Under the pieces are notes generated by a model. That model was not told the DNA's origin. It saw nothing but the letters and a program-made list of their open reading frames with translations, and did no database searches. A stretch of 9,437 nt of DNA from G020354785 sp964580815 (GTDB lineage Bacteria > Bacteroidota > Bacteroidia > Bacteroidales > UBA10428): contig CAZOLY010000129.1 in NCBI GenBank assembly GCA_964580815.1, positions 1 through 9,437 on the forward strand, in the 5' to 3' direction. Shown piece by piece: positions 1 through 7,073 of this stretch (positions within the stretch are counted from its first letter, which is position 1; each line of letters begins with the position of its first letter). The position numbers and the translations under genes were made by a program.

Positions 1-1
1 G

Positions 2-1942
2 TATTTAAATGGAAGGATCAACTACCTGGGGTGGATAAATTATAATATTGCCGGTGCAGCGAATGAGATTTCCTTATTTATTGAACTTGAGTCAAGGCTG
101 GTATCGCAGGAGATGGGTTATCCTGAGCTGCTTCTTGACAGTAAATCAGGAAAAAATACCAATTTAAGTGAATTTTCTTACGCCAAATATTACAAGAACA
201 GGCTGATTGCGCAGCTTGGAAATTTTTTATACACCTTAAAACTCGAAGTATATGGAAAAACAGGGCAGGAATACAGTTATCTCAGTTTTGATGGCTATGA
301 TCACGTAATTTATAAAATAGATAATGATAATACTATCATTCTCAGCAAACCGTCTGTTAAATTTTTTAACCTGCTTGTATCCTTCTCCTATGTGTTTGCA
401 TTTTATTATTTGCTTTTTGCGGCCTCCTTATTAATAATTAATTTATCAAAACTCGACAGGGGACTTGAATTCAGCTTTAAAAACAAGATTCAGCTTGCTG
501 TAATTTCAATTTTGTTCCTTTCGCTCATACTTATCGGAGGCGGCACGATATATTTCAGTATAGAGCAATATAAAAAGAAGCATGACGATAATCTGCGTGA
601 AAAGATACAGTCTGTATATGTGGAGCTTGATCATAAGCTTGCCTATGAAGAAAGACTTGCCTCTGACTGGTCAGCTGATAATTATGATAATCTTGACCAG
701 TTGTTAATAAAATTTTCCGAAGTGTTTTATACAGATATAAACCTTTATGATCCCAATGGTGATTTGCTGGCCACATCACGCCCCGAAATATTTGAAAGGG
801 GATTGCAGGGGGGCAAAATGAATCCTTATGCTTTTGACAAGATGGTGACAGACAGGCAGGCAGAATTCATTCATCATGAAAGAATAGGGAATCTTGATTA
901 TTTGTCAGCCTATGTACCGTTTATTAATGCAGATAACAGGTTGCTGGCCTACCTTAATTTGCCATATTTTACAAGGGAGAATTTGCTTAAGAAAGAGGTG
1001 GCAACACTTGTTGTCGCTATTGTAAATGTATTTGTTTTGTTAATATTACTGACTATTGCCATTGCCATCGTCATCTCCAACCAGATTACAAAACCGCTGA
1101 GGCTTATCCAGCAAAAGTTCAGTGAAATAAAACTGGGTAAAAAGTACGAGCAGATTCATTATGACAGGAATGATGAGATAAGCGGACTGGTATCTGAATA
1201 CAACCGCATGGTTCAGGAGCTGGCCAGAAACGTTGAATTACTTGCCAGGTCTGAGAGGGAAAGCGCATGGCGTGAGATGGCAAAACAGATTGCACATGAG
1301 ATAAAAAATCCTTTGACACCAATGAAGCTGAGCGTTCAGCACCTGCTGCGTTCATGGAAAGACGGCGAGGAAAAATACGGGGAATATATTAATAAAGTGA
1401 CAGGTACCCTCATTGAGCAGATTGATAATCTCTCAGCTATTGCTTCTGAATTTTCGAATTTTGCCAAGATGCCAAAAGCAAATAATCAGCAAATAGACCT
1501 GGTTCAAAAAATAAAGAATACAACAAGCCTTTTTTCCAACACCAGGAATATTGATATAAAAACAAACTTTCATAATAATAAAAAAGTCATTATATATGCC
1601 GATAAAGAACAGCTTTCGAGAGTATTTATTAACTTGCTGAAGAATGCCATACAATCCATACCTGAAGACAAACAGGGCAAAATAGATATAGAATTAATGA
1701 CGGGCGGCGATAAGGCCATTGTAAAAATAAAAGACAATGGGAAGGGGATTCCGGAAGAGCTGAAAGACAGGCTTTTTGTGCCGAATTTCACAACCAAATC
1801 AAGCGGTATGGGACTGGGACTGGCCATTGTCAAGAACATTATTGAAAATTGTAACGGCAAAATTGAATTTGAGACCGAACTGGGAAAGGGAACAACATTT
1901 ATTATTGAGCTGCCGGTATTTAAAGAGGAGAATATATTATAA
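2..1942 (+). CDS. NtrY-like membrane sensor histidine kinase (5' end outside window)
   Basis: Likely autophosphorylates on a His in response to an extracytoplasmic signal and passes the phosphate to a response regulator not seen here. The frame is open from base 2, so the Met codon at 113 is internal and the true start lies upstream. In visible numbering (codon 1 at base 2), hydrophobic segments lie at about residues 121-150, 164-187 and 333-358. Between the last two is a ~145-residue extracytoplasmic region that looks Cache/PAS-like. A HAMP domain follows at about 355-410 (NQITKPLRLI). The kinase core is complete: H-box AHEIKNPLTPMKL with His 432 (codon 1295-1297), N-box NLLKNAIQS, G1 DNGKGIPEE, F-box LFVPNFTTK, G2 GMGLGLAIVKN and G3 GKGTTF. 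The HAMP-to-HisKA order and the HEIKNPLTPMKLS H-box resemble Bacteroidota NtrY-like kinases; the ligand is unknown. The stop is TAA at 1940-1942. A promoter candidate after it suggests it is not co-transcribed with the secretion genes downstream. Function as a kinase is near certain; subfamily is moderate. Confidence 0.93.
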   Translation, partial: YLNGRINYLGWINYNIAGAANEISLFIELESRLVSQEMGYPELLLDSKSGKNTNLSEFSYAKYYKNRLIAQLGNFLYTLKLEVYGKTGQEYSYLSFDGYDHVIYKIDNDNTIILSKPSVKFFNLLVSFSYVFAFYYLLFAASLLIINLSKLDRGLEFSFKNKIQLAVISILFLSLILIGGGTIYFSIEQYKKKHDDNLREKIQSVYVELDHKLAYEERLASDWSADNYDNLDQLLIKFSEVFYTDINLYDPNGDLLATSRPEIFERGLQGGKMNPYAFDKMVTDRQAEFIHHERIGNLDYLSAYVPFINADNRLLAYLNLPYFTRENLLKKEVATLVVAIVNVFVLLILLTIAIAIVISNQITKPLRLIQQKFSEIKLGKKYEQIHYDRNDEISGLVSEYNRMVQELARNVELLARSERESAWREMAKQIAHEIKNPLTPMKLSVQHLLRSWKDGEEKYGEYINKVTGTLIEQIDNLSAIASEFSNFAKMPKANNQQIDLVQKIKNTTSLFSNTRNIDIKTNFHNNKKVIIYADKEQLSRVFINLLKNAIQSIPEDKQGKIDIELMTGGDKAIVKIKDNGKGIPEELKDRLFVPNFTTKSSGMGLGLAIVKNIIENCNGKIEFETELGKGTTFIIELPVFKEENIL

Positions 1943-2037
1943 ACAATTGTTGCAGCTCAATGATAACAATAAGTAATTCACTGTGCTTCAAGCGTTTTGT
2001 TGAAATCTTTATTTACATTCTAATAAATAATTTTTTT

Positions 2038-2045
2038 TATCTTTG
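2038..2045 (+). promoter_or_regulatory. Candidate Bacteroidota -7 promoter element for the secreted-cargo gene
   Basis: TATCTTTG matches the Bacteroidota sigma-70-type -7 consensus TAnnTTTG at all six fixed positions. The upstream -33 element is poor: only TTTA at 2012-2015, with a 22-nt gap, where TTTG at about 19-21 nt is expected. Transcription would begin near 2050-2053, leaving a leader of about 25-28 nt before the TTG at 2078. The leader is A-rich with no clear Shine-Dalgarno sequence, which is normal in this phylum. It lies in an AT-rich 135-bp intergenic gap. Assignment is by pattern only. Confidence 0.5.
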
Positions 2046-2077
2046 AGTATTGTTAAAAAAATAACAGCTTACTCCCG

Positions 2078-5000
2078 TTGAAAAGAGCTTTTCTTATACC
2101 GGTTTTTTTATATATAATCTGTAGTTCCCTATATTCACAGGAAATAGGGGGCGTTGTTAATTATTACCTTGAGGTTGACTCTGTTTTTAATGATACTGTT
2201 AAAGTAACAGGGTCAATGGATGATTTTAGCGAGGGTGATTATGTTATACTTATTCAGATGACCGGTACTACAATTCTTGAAGATGCCAATTTCCCCAGAT
2301 CGCTTGGAGCTATTGACAATAGAAGAAATTGCGGCAAATATGAATTTTTACAGATTGAAAAGAAAATTACTCCTGAGAATTACATGGTATTCACGTCTTA
2401 CCTGTTACATGATTATAATAATGATGAGAAGATCCAGCTGGTAAAGATAATGACCGGCGACGAGCTAACTGTGAGTTCGCTGGTTACGTCATACCCCTGG
2501 GATGGTCACAAGGGGGGCATAGTTGCCCTGATGGCATTTGACAGGCTTATTCTAAATGCCAATATAAATGTCAGCGGCCAGGGATTCAGGGGTGCTTCTC
2601 CTGAAGATAATTATACGGGAGGATGCAGATCCGGCATTATTCCTCCTTTGCCTGACACATGTTATTTTTCCTCAGATCAGCTAAACAGGGCGGGTGATAA
2701 GGGAGAAGGTATTATCACCAGCAGCTTTACATTATTAAAAGGAGTGGGACATGCATTGAACGGAGGAGGTGGAGGAAACGGACTTTATTCGGGCGGAGCG
2801 GGGGGCAGCAACTGGGGACAGGGTGGTAGTGGCGGACACCAATACAAAGGATATTGCGGCGATCCACCGGTTCTGGAATACGCACAGGGAGGTTTTGGCG
2901 CAAATGAATTTTATAATTACAACAGGATAATCTTAGGCGGAGGAGGGGGAGCAGGGACAGAGAATAAGCTCGATTCGGGAAGGTATGGTTCGTCAGGAGG
3001 CAATGGAGGGGGTATAATTTTTATCCTGGCAAATACGTTGACCGGTAATGGAAGGTCAGTACTGGCCAGCGGGCAGGGTGTAACGGGACCTGTCAACGCC
3101 AGTGGCGGCGGTGGCGGTGGCGGGGGAGTTATATTAATGGATGTAACAAATAACAATGGTAATATATCACTTTATGTAAGAGGGGGAAATGGCGGAAGCA
3201 CGGGTGCTAACTGTACAGGTTCGGGCGGGGGCGGCGGCGGAGGTGTCGTAATGCATTCCGGCAGTTCTTTTCAGGCTACTCAGATTTTGACCACTGCTGG
3301 TATCAGTGGTACCGTTGGTGGCACCTGTCCCTTAAATTCGGGCTCAAATGGGAATCCGGGTACGGTTATATCCGGACTTATCCTGCCATTAAACGGCTTT
3401 CTATTCAATGTTCTCTATGGAGGTGACACAATCTGCCATGGGCAGGTTCCCGCTACCATTACAGGCAGCCAGCCCAAAGGAGGCGACGGCAGTTACTCTT
3501 ACCAGTGGATTCAAAGCACTGACCAATCAAGCTGGGCTCCGGCCGCGGGCAGTTATAATCTTACTTCACTATCCCCTGTCGCGCTCGATACAACCACCTA
3601 TTTCAGAAGGATTGTCGAATCTACCAATCCCATTGATTTATCAACAATTACGGACTCGGGCAAGATAGTTACAGTTCTTGTATATGAATCAATAAAGAAT
3701 AATTACATAAATGTTACAGATACCATATGCAAGAATGTTATCCCGCAGCAGCTCACGGGGGGAATACTAAGCGGAGGTGCAGGAAGTGGCTCCTATGATT
3801 ATTCATGGCAGAGGAGCACTAACCTTATTAGCTGGAACCCTGCTTCAACCGACTCTGCATTTTATGAATCAGCACCACTGGCAGGGACAAGATACTACAG
3901 GCGGATAGCCACATCAGCGCAGGTATGTTCCGACACGAGTGAGATTGATACAATAACCGTGCTTGAGTTAATTACCAATAATGAATTCATTACACCGGAT
4001 ACTGCAATATGCTATAGTGATGATGCTGGCACATTAGCAGCCAAAGGGCCATTAAATGGTGACGGCACCTATTCATATAAATGGCAGAAAAGTGAGAACT
4101 CGGGAGAAAATTGGGCTAACCTTTCAAGTGAAACGGATCCTGAAATTGAACCGGGCCAGCTGTATGTCAGCACCCTGTTCCGGAGAATAGTTTATTCGGG
4201 AAATGATAATGCATGCATCGATACTTCCGATAGTAAGGAAGTAGTTGTTGTGCCTTCCATAATATCCAACAATATTTTTACAGATTCATCCAGATACTGT
4301 GCAGGTGATATACCGGGAATAATACACGGCTGGCAACCGGAAGGAGGTACAGGTACTTATTCCTACAAGTGGCTGAGAAAGACCGCCTCTAACTGGTCAG
4401 TAATAGCAGGCGAGACAGATAGTGTTTATTCGCCGTCCGATAAATTTGAAACTACAACTTCAATTACGAGGGTTGTTTATTCAGGTCAAGATGATGCGTG
4501 TATAGATACTGCAGCATCGCTGGTGATCGATGTTGTTCCTTATATAAATAATGTACTCGGACTGGGTGACCAGTCGATATGTGAGGGCGATACCCCCGGG
4601 CCGTTCAATGTGGGTCCGGCCGGCGGCGGGTTAGGCGGTTATATTTATGAGTGGCTCTTGCAGGAAGAGGGCTCGGCAAACTGGGAACCTGCTCCCATAC
4701 CGAATGATAATGTATCTTATACAGCAGAACCCCTGTCAATATCCACTTCCTATGTCAGAAAGGTATATTCGGATATATGCAATGATATTAGTGATACGAC
4801 ACATGTTACAGTCTACGAATTTATAAGGAACAATTCCATTAACGGGGATACTGTACAGTATGCCTGCTATAATGCAGGCAAGTTGCTGGAAGGGTCCATT
4901 CCTGAAGGAGGTAACTACGGTGATTACGGATACCAGTGGGAATACAGTGATGATTTATCAGGCTGGACGTCTGCTACAGGTATGTCGCCCGCCAACCAGC

Positions 5001-6163
5001 GAAGCTTCCGGACATCCGGACTGGCAAGCACTGGATATTTCCGGAGGATCGTATATTCTTCATCCGTCGGCCGGGAATGCAGTGACACTACAGTCCACAT
5101 CAAAGTATTAATAAACGAGATTCCTGTCGCCGACATTATTTTAGCACAGGATACAATCTGTGCAGGAGACAGTATTTATATCAGGTTTAATGTTAGTGGA
5201 GGCCACAGTCCCTGGGATATTACCGTGGGTACGGGTGCTGTCAATGGAACAATAACAGGCATTTCATCAAATTATGATTCCATACCGCTTACTTTGTATA
5301 ACTCCGGTAATATCAAATTAATATCTGTTGAAGATGATAGCTCATGCTTTGCAGATACCTCCCTGAGCTCCGGTATAGTAAATGCACAGGTTTACACTGT
5401 TCCGGTTGCTTATGCCGGCGAGGCAGATGAGGTATGCGGAAGGGAATATGTGCTTAATGCTGTTAAAAGCATAAATAATTCCAGGGGTCTCTGGGAAACA
5501 GCAAATGCTACATTCGATCAGCCTCAAAATGAAAATGCAAAGGTTACGGTTAATGATTACGGTATCTATACTTTAATATGGACTGAGACGAACTGGCAAT
5601 GTTTTAGTTCAGATACCATGCAGGTAATATTTTATGAAGCTCCGGCTTCGGCTGATGCCGGGGAAGATCAGACACTTGAATTCATATTCACTGCCTGGCT
5701 GGACGCCCTGGTTCCTGCCGTAGGGTATGGTACGTGGAGCATCTCTTCCGGCAGCGGCACTTTTGATAATGACACAGCACCCAATGCAGTAGTGCAATAC
5801 CTGGATTATGAGAACGTTTTAAAATGGACTGTCAGGAATGGAGTATGTCCGGAAGTATCGGACAGCATGAACATAATTGTTAATCCTCTTAAAGTAATGA
5901 AGGGATTTTCACCTAATGGTGACGGGATAAATGATGAATTTATAATCGAAGTCGATAACGCCGAGAAAGTGGAAATATTGATATTTGATCGTATGGGACA
6001 TATCATACTTCAGACAGATAATTATACTGAAGGTAATTTCTGGGACGGCACCAATAATAACGGAAACGAACTCCCGGAAGGGACATATTTTTATATTCTT
6101 AAAGTAAAAGTTGAAGAGAAGGATGAAGTGATGGTAAGGAGTTATATTGAACTGTTAAGATAA
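2078..6163 (+). CDS. Large T9SS-secreted surface protein with glycine-rich region, tandem Ig-like repeats and type B (CHU_C) sorting domain
   Basis: A 1361-residue protein, probably an adhesin or surface structural protein exported by the Sec and type IX systems. The start is TTG: an in-frame TAA sits at 2054-2056, no ATG/GTG/TTG lies between, and the next Met (near 2216) would remove the signal peptide (MKRAFLIPVFLYII, likely cleaved before QEIGG). Residues about 22-225 form an N-terminal region I recognise from Bacteroidota T9SS proteins, including SYPWDGHKGGIVAL and NVSGQGFRG. Residues about 228-440 are glycine-rich. Six Ig-like repeats follow (about 448-1014), then three more divergent Ig/PKD-like domains (about 1015-1273), the last two carrying AGEA/AGED motifs. 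The C-terminal 88 residues start MKGFSPNGDGINDEF and end in YIELLR, the type B T9SS sorting domain also called gliding-motility-associated. There is no catalytic domain. The next gene, a PorP/SprF homologue, starts at the base after the stop codon, the usual pairing for type B cargo. Ligand unknown. Confidence 0.93.
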   Translation: MKRAFLIPVFLYIICSSLYSQEIGGVVNYYLEVDSVFNDTVKVTGSMDDFSEGDYVILIQMTGTTILEDANFPRSLGAIDNRRNCGKYEFLQIEKKITPENYMVFTSYLLHDYNNDEKIQLVKIMTGDELTVSSLVTSYPWDGHKGGIVALMAFDRLILNANINVSGQGFRGASPEDNYTGGCRSGIIPPLPDTCYFSSDQLNRAGDKGEGIITSSFTLLKGVGHALNGGGGGNGLYSGGAGGSNWGQGGSGGHQYKGYCGDPPVLEYAQGGFGANEFYNYNRIILGGGGGAGTENKLDSGRYGSSGGNGGGIIFILANTLTGNGRSVLASGQGVTGPVNASGGGGGGGGVILMDVTNNNGNISLYVRGGNGGSTGANCTGSGGGGGGGVVMHSGSSFQATQILTTAGISGTVGGTCPLNSGSNGNPGTVISGLILPLNGFLFNVLYGGDTICHGQVPATITGSQPKGGDGSYSYQWIQSTDQSSWAPAAGSYNLTSLSPVALDTTTYFRRIVESTNPIDLSTITDSGKIVTVLVYESIKNNYINVTDTICKNVIPQQLTGGILSGGAGSGSYDYSWQRSTNLISWNPASTDSAFYESAPLAGTRYYRRIATSAQVCSDTSEIDTITVLELITNNEFITPDTAICYSDDAGTLAAKGPLNGDGTYSYKWQKSENSGENWANLSSETDPEIEPGQLYVSTLFRRIVYSGNDNACIDTSDSKEVVVVPSIISNNIFTDSSRYCAGDIPGIIHGWQPEGGTGTYSYKWLRKTASNWSVIAGETDSVYSPSDKFETTTSITRVVYSGQDDACIDTAASLVIDVVPYINNVLGLGDQSICEGDTPGPFNVGPAGGGLGGYIYEWLLQEEGSANWEPAPIPNDNVSYTAEPLSISTSYVRKVYSDICNDISDTTHVTVYEFIRNNSINGDTVQYACYNAGKLLEGSIPEGGNYGDYGYQWEYSDDLSGWTSATGMSPANQRSFRTSGLASTGYFRRIVYSSSVGRECSDTTVHIKVLINEIPVADIILAQDTICAGDSIYIRFNVSGGHSPWDITVGTGAVNGTITGISSNYDSIPLTLYNSGNIKLISVEDDSSCFADTSLSSGIVNAQVYTVPVAYAGEADEVCGREYVLNAVKSINNSRGLWETANATFDQPQNENAKVTVNDYGIYTLIWTETNWQCFSSDTMQVIFYEAPASADAGEDQTLEFIFTAWLDALVPAVGYGTWSISSGSGTFDNDTAPNAVVQYLDYENVLKWTVRNGVCPEVSDSMNIIVNPLKVMKGFSPNGDGINDEFIIEVDNAEKVEILIFDRMGHIILQTDNYTEGNFWDGTNNNGNELPEGTYFYILKVKVEEKDEVMVRSYIELLR
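2759..3415 (+). repeat. Glycine-rich low-complexity coding segment
   Basis: Codons for roughly residues 228-446 of the secreted protein contain several runs of 5-9 consecutive glycines (near 2762-2776, 2936-2952, 3103-3127 and 3223-3243), written with GGN codons, mainly GGC, GGA and GGT. The runs alternate with short sequences such as GGAGGSNWGQGGSGGH, LGGGGGAG and GNGGGIIFI, which are typical of this surface-protein family. It is therefore probably a folded glycine-rich or beta-helical segment rather than random expansion. The opposite strand reads as a proline-rich open frame, which is only its shadow. Confidence 0.8.
3419..5119 (+). repeat. Six tandem ~93-98-residue Ig-like repeat units within the secreted protein
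   Basis: Approximate units are 3419-3712, 3713-3991, 3992-4282, 4283-4561, 4562-4840 and 4841-5119 (98, 93, 97, 93, 93 and 93 codons). Each opens with a motif like DTIC-G, then G-P-GG-G-YSY-W (for example GGDGSYSYQW, GDGTYSYKW, GGTGTYSYKW), a middle W, a T-T-YFRRIVYS strand, then C-DTS, and ends in a hydrophobic strand. Five of the six junctions carry an I-x-NN type linker (IKNN, ITNN, IISNN, YINN, IRNN). The protein motif is conserved but the DNA units have diverged, so this is an old duplication rather than a recent satellite-like array. Confidence 0.88.
5897..6160 (+). other. T9SS type B C-terminal sorting domain (CHU_C / gliding-motility-associated)
   Basis: Codes for the last 88 residues (about 1274-1361) of the large secreted protein. 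It has the family landmarks FSPNGDGINDEF, a V-I-IFDRMG strand, FWDGTNNNG, LPEGTYFYILKV and a final short beta strand. In Bacteroidota this domain directs proteins through the type IX translocon, and type B cargo commonly depends on a PorP/SprF-like partner. That partner follows immediately at 6164. Confidence 0.92.
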
Positions 6164-7069
6164 ATGAAATATATTCTTTATATGCTGTTTGTTATTGCAG
6201 CTGTCAATGTATCGGGACAGGACAGGTCGGTACTTTACAGCCAGTATCTGTATAATAAACTTGCTATCAATCCGGCTTATGCTGGCTGCAATGAAGTTTT
6301 TACCGTTTCTTTGTCCACAAGAAACCAGTGGATTGGATTTGAAGGAGCGCCTAAAACACAGACCTTAAGCTCTCATATCCCTTTGAAGAATACCAAGGTC
6401 GCATTGGGTCTCTTATTAGCGCATGAATCAATCGGGGCAAGGAGTTATACATCCACTTTTTTTAATTATGCCTACAGGATAAATTTGTCCTATGGAAAGA
6501 TTTCCCTGGGTATGAGGGCCGGTGTTTTATCCGGTAATATGAATATTAACGGGATCGATGAAGATCCCGTATATTATGACAGGGAGCCGAAATATATGCT
6601 GCCTAATTTTGGGATAGGAGGTTATTATTATACAAACAGGATGTTCGTCGGATTGTCAGTCCCTTTATTATTAGGATATGAAGATGGCAGTGATTCCAAC
6701 AGGTTAAAACCTTATCATCGTTTTAAGTCATACAGCTATTATCTTACCTCAGGTTATACTTTAAGTCTTAGCAGCAGGTGGGAAATACAACCCTCATTTT
6801 TATTGAACTATGCAATAGGTCCGGGTTATAACCTTGATTTAAGTTTTAATGCATCATATATGAATAGCTTGAGGGGAGGGATAACATACAGAACTAACCG
6901 TTCTCTCGTTTTATTATTGGACTATAAATTTAATTACCGGTTTAGAGGAGGTTTTGCTTATGATTACGGTTTTGGTGAAATAAATAATTATAATCATAGC
7001 GCATTTGAATTATTTTTACAGTTTGAATTTAGATATAAAGTAAAGGTTCCGAATCTTAGAGATTTTTAA
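6164..7069 (+). CDS. PorP/SprF family type IX secretion outer-membrane protein
   Basis: A 301-residue outer-membrane beta-barrel of the PorP/SprF family, close to the usual family length of about 300-340. A signal peptide (residues 1-18, ending AAVNVSG) is followed by Gln 19. The family signature lies at residues 25-41: YSQYLYNKLAINPAYAG. The remainder is alternating aromatic and polar strands with frequent Gly and Tyr, for example NQWIGFEGAPKTQTLS and FGIGGYYYTN, ending in the strand FELFLQFEFRYKVK near the C-terminus. In flavobacteria SprF is needed for secretion of the adhesin SprB, and related proteins are encoded beside individual type B cargo genes. By inference this one serves the large protein encoded just upstream. 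Its ATG starts on the base after that gene's TAA (stop 6161-6163), so the two are almost surely one mRNA with translational coupling. I assign the family, not orthology to porP or sprF. Confidence 0.93.
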   Translation: MKYILYMLFVIAAVNVSGQDRSVLYSQYLYNKLAINPAYAGCNEVFTVSLSTRNQWIGFEGAPKTQTLSSHIPLKNTKVALGLLLAHESIGARSYTSTFFNYAYRINLSYGKISLGMRAGVLSGNMNINGIDEDPVYYDREPKYMLPNFGIGGYYYTNRMFVGLSVPLLLGYEDGSDSNRLKPYHRFKSYSYYLTSGYTLSLSSRWEIQPSFLLNYAIGPGYNLDLSFNASYMNSLRGGITYRTNRSLVLLLDYKFNYRFRGGFAYDYGFGEINNYNHSAFELFLQFEFRYKVKVPNLRDF

Positions 7070-7073
7070 AAAT

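Noticed and set aside
1570..1860. 96-codon open frame on the minus strand
   Set aside because: It is antisense to the ATPase core of the histidine kinase, which is fully conserved in the + frame.
113..1942. ATG at 113 as the true start of the histidine kinase
   Set aside because: The frame stays open to the window edge, and the upstream codons read as continuous protein-like sequence (NGRINYLGWINYNIAG), so the Met is internal.
1946..1970. Inverted repeat ATTGTT/AACAAT after the kinase gene as a terminator
   Set aside because: The stem is only 6 AT-rich bp with a 13-nt loop and is not followed by a T-run. The TTCAA/TTGAA pair at 1987-2004 is weaker still.
2917..3156. Proline-rich open frame on the minus strand
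   Set aside because: It is the reverse complement of glycine codon runs in the secreted protein; GGN codons read backwards give NCC proline codons. No start context or promoter was seen.
3408..3668. 86-codon + strand open frame in a second reading frame
   Set aside because: It overlaps the first Ig-like repeat, whose motif is conserved in the main frame; the alternate translation has no known features.
5642..5661. CCGGC/GCCGG inverted repeat in the cargo gene
   Set aside because: A 5-bp stem with a 10-nt loop inside coding sequence is expected by chance over this length.
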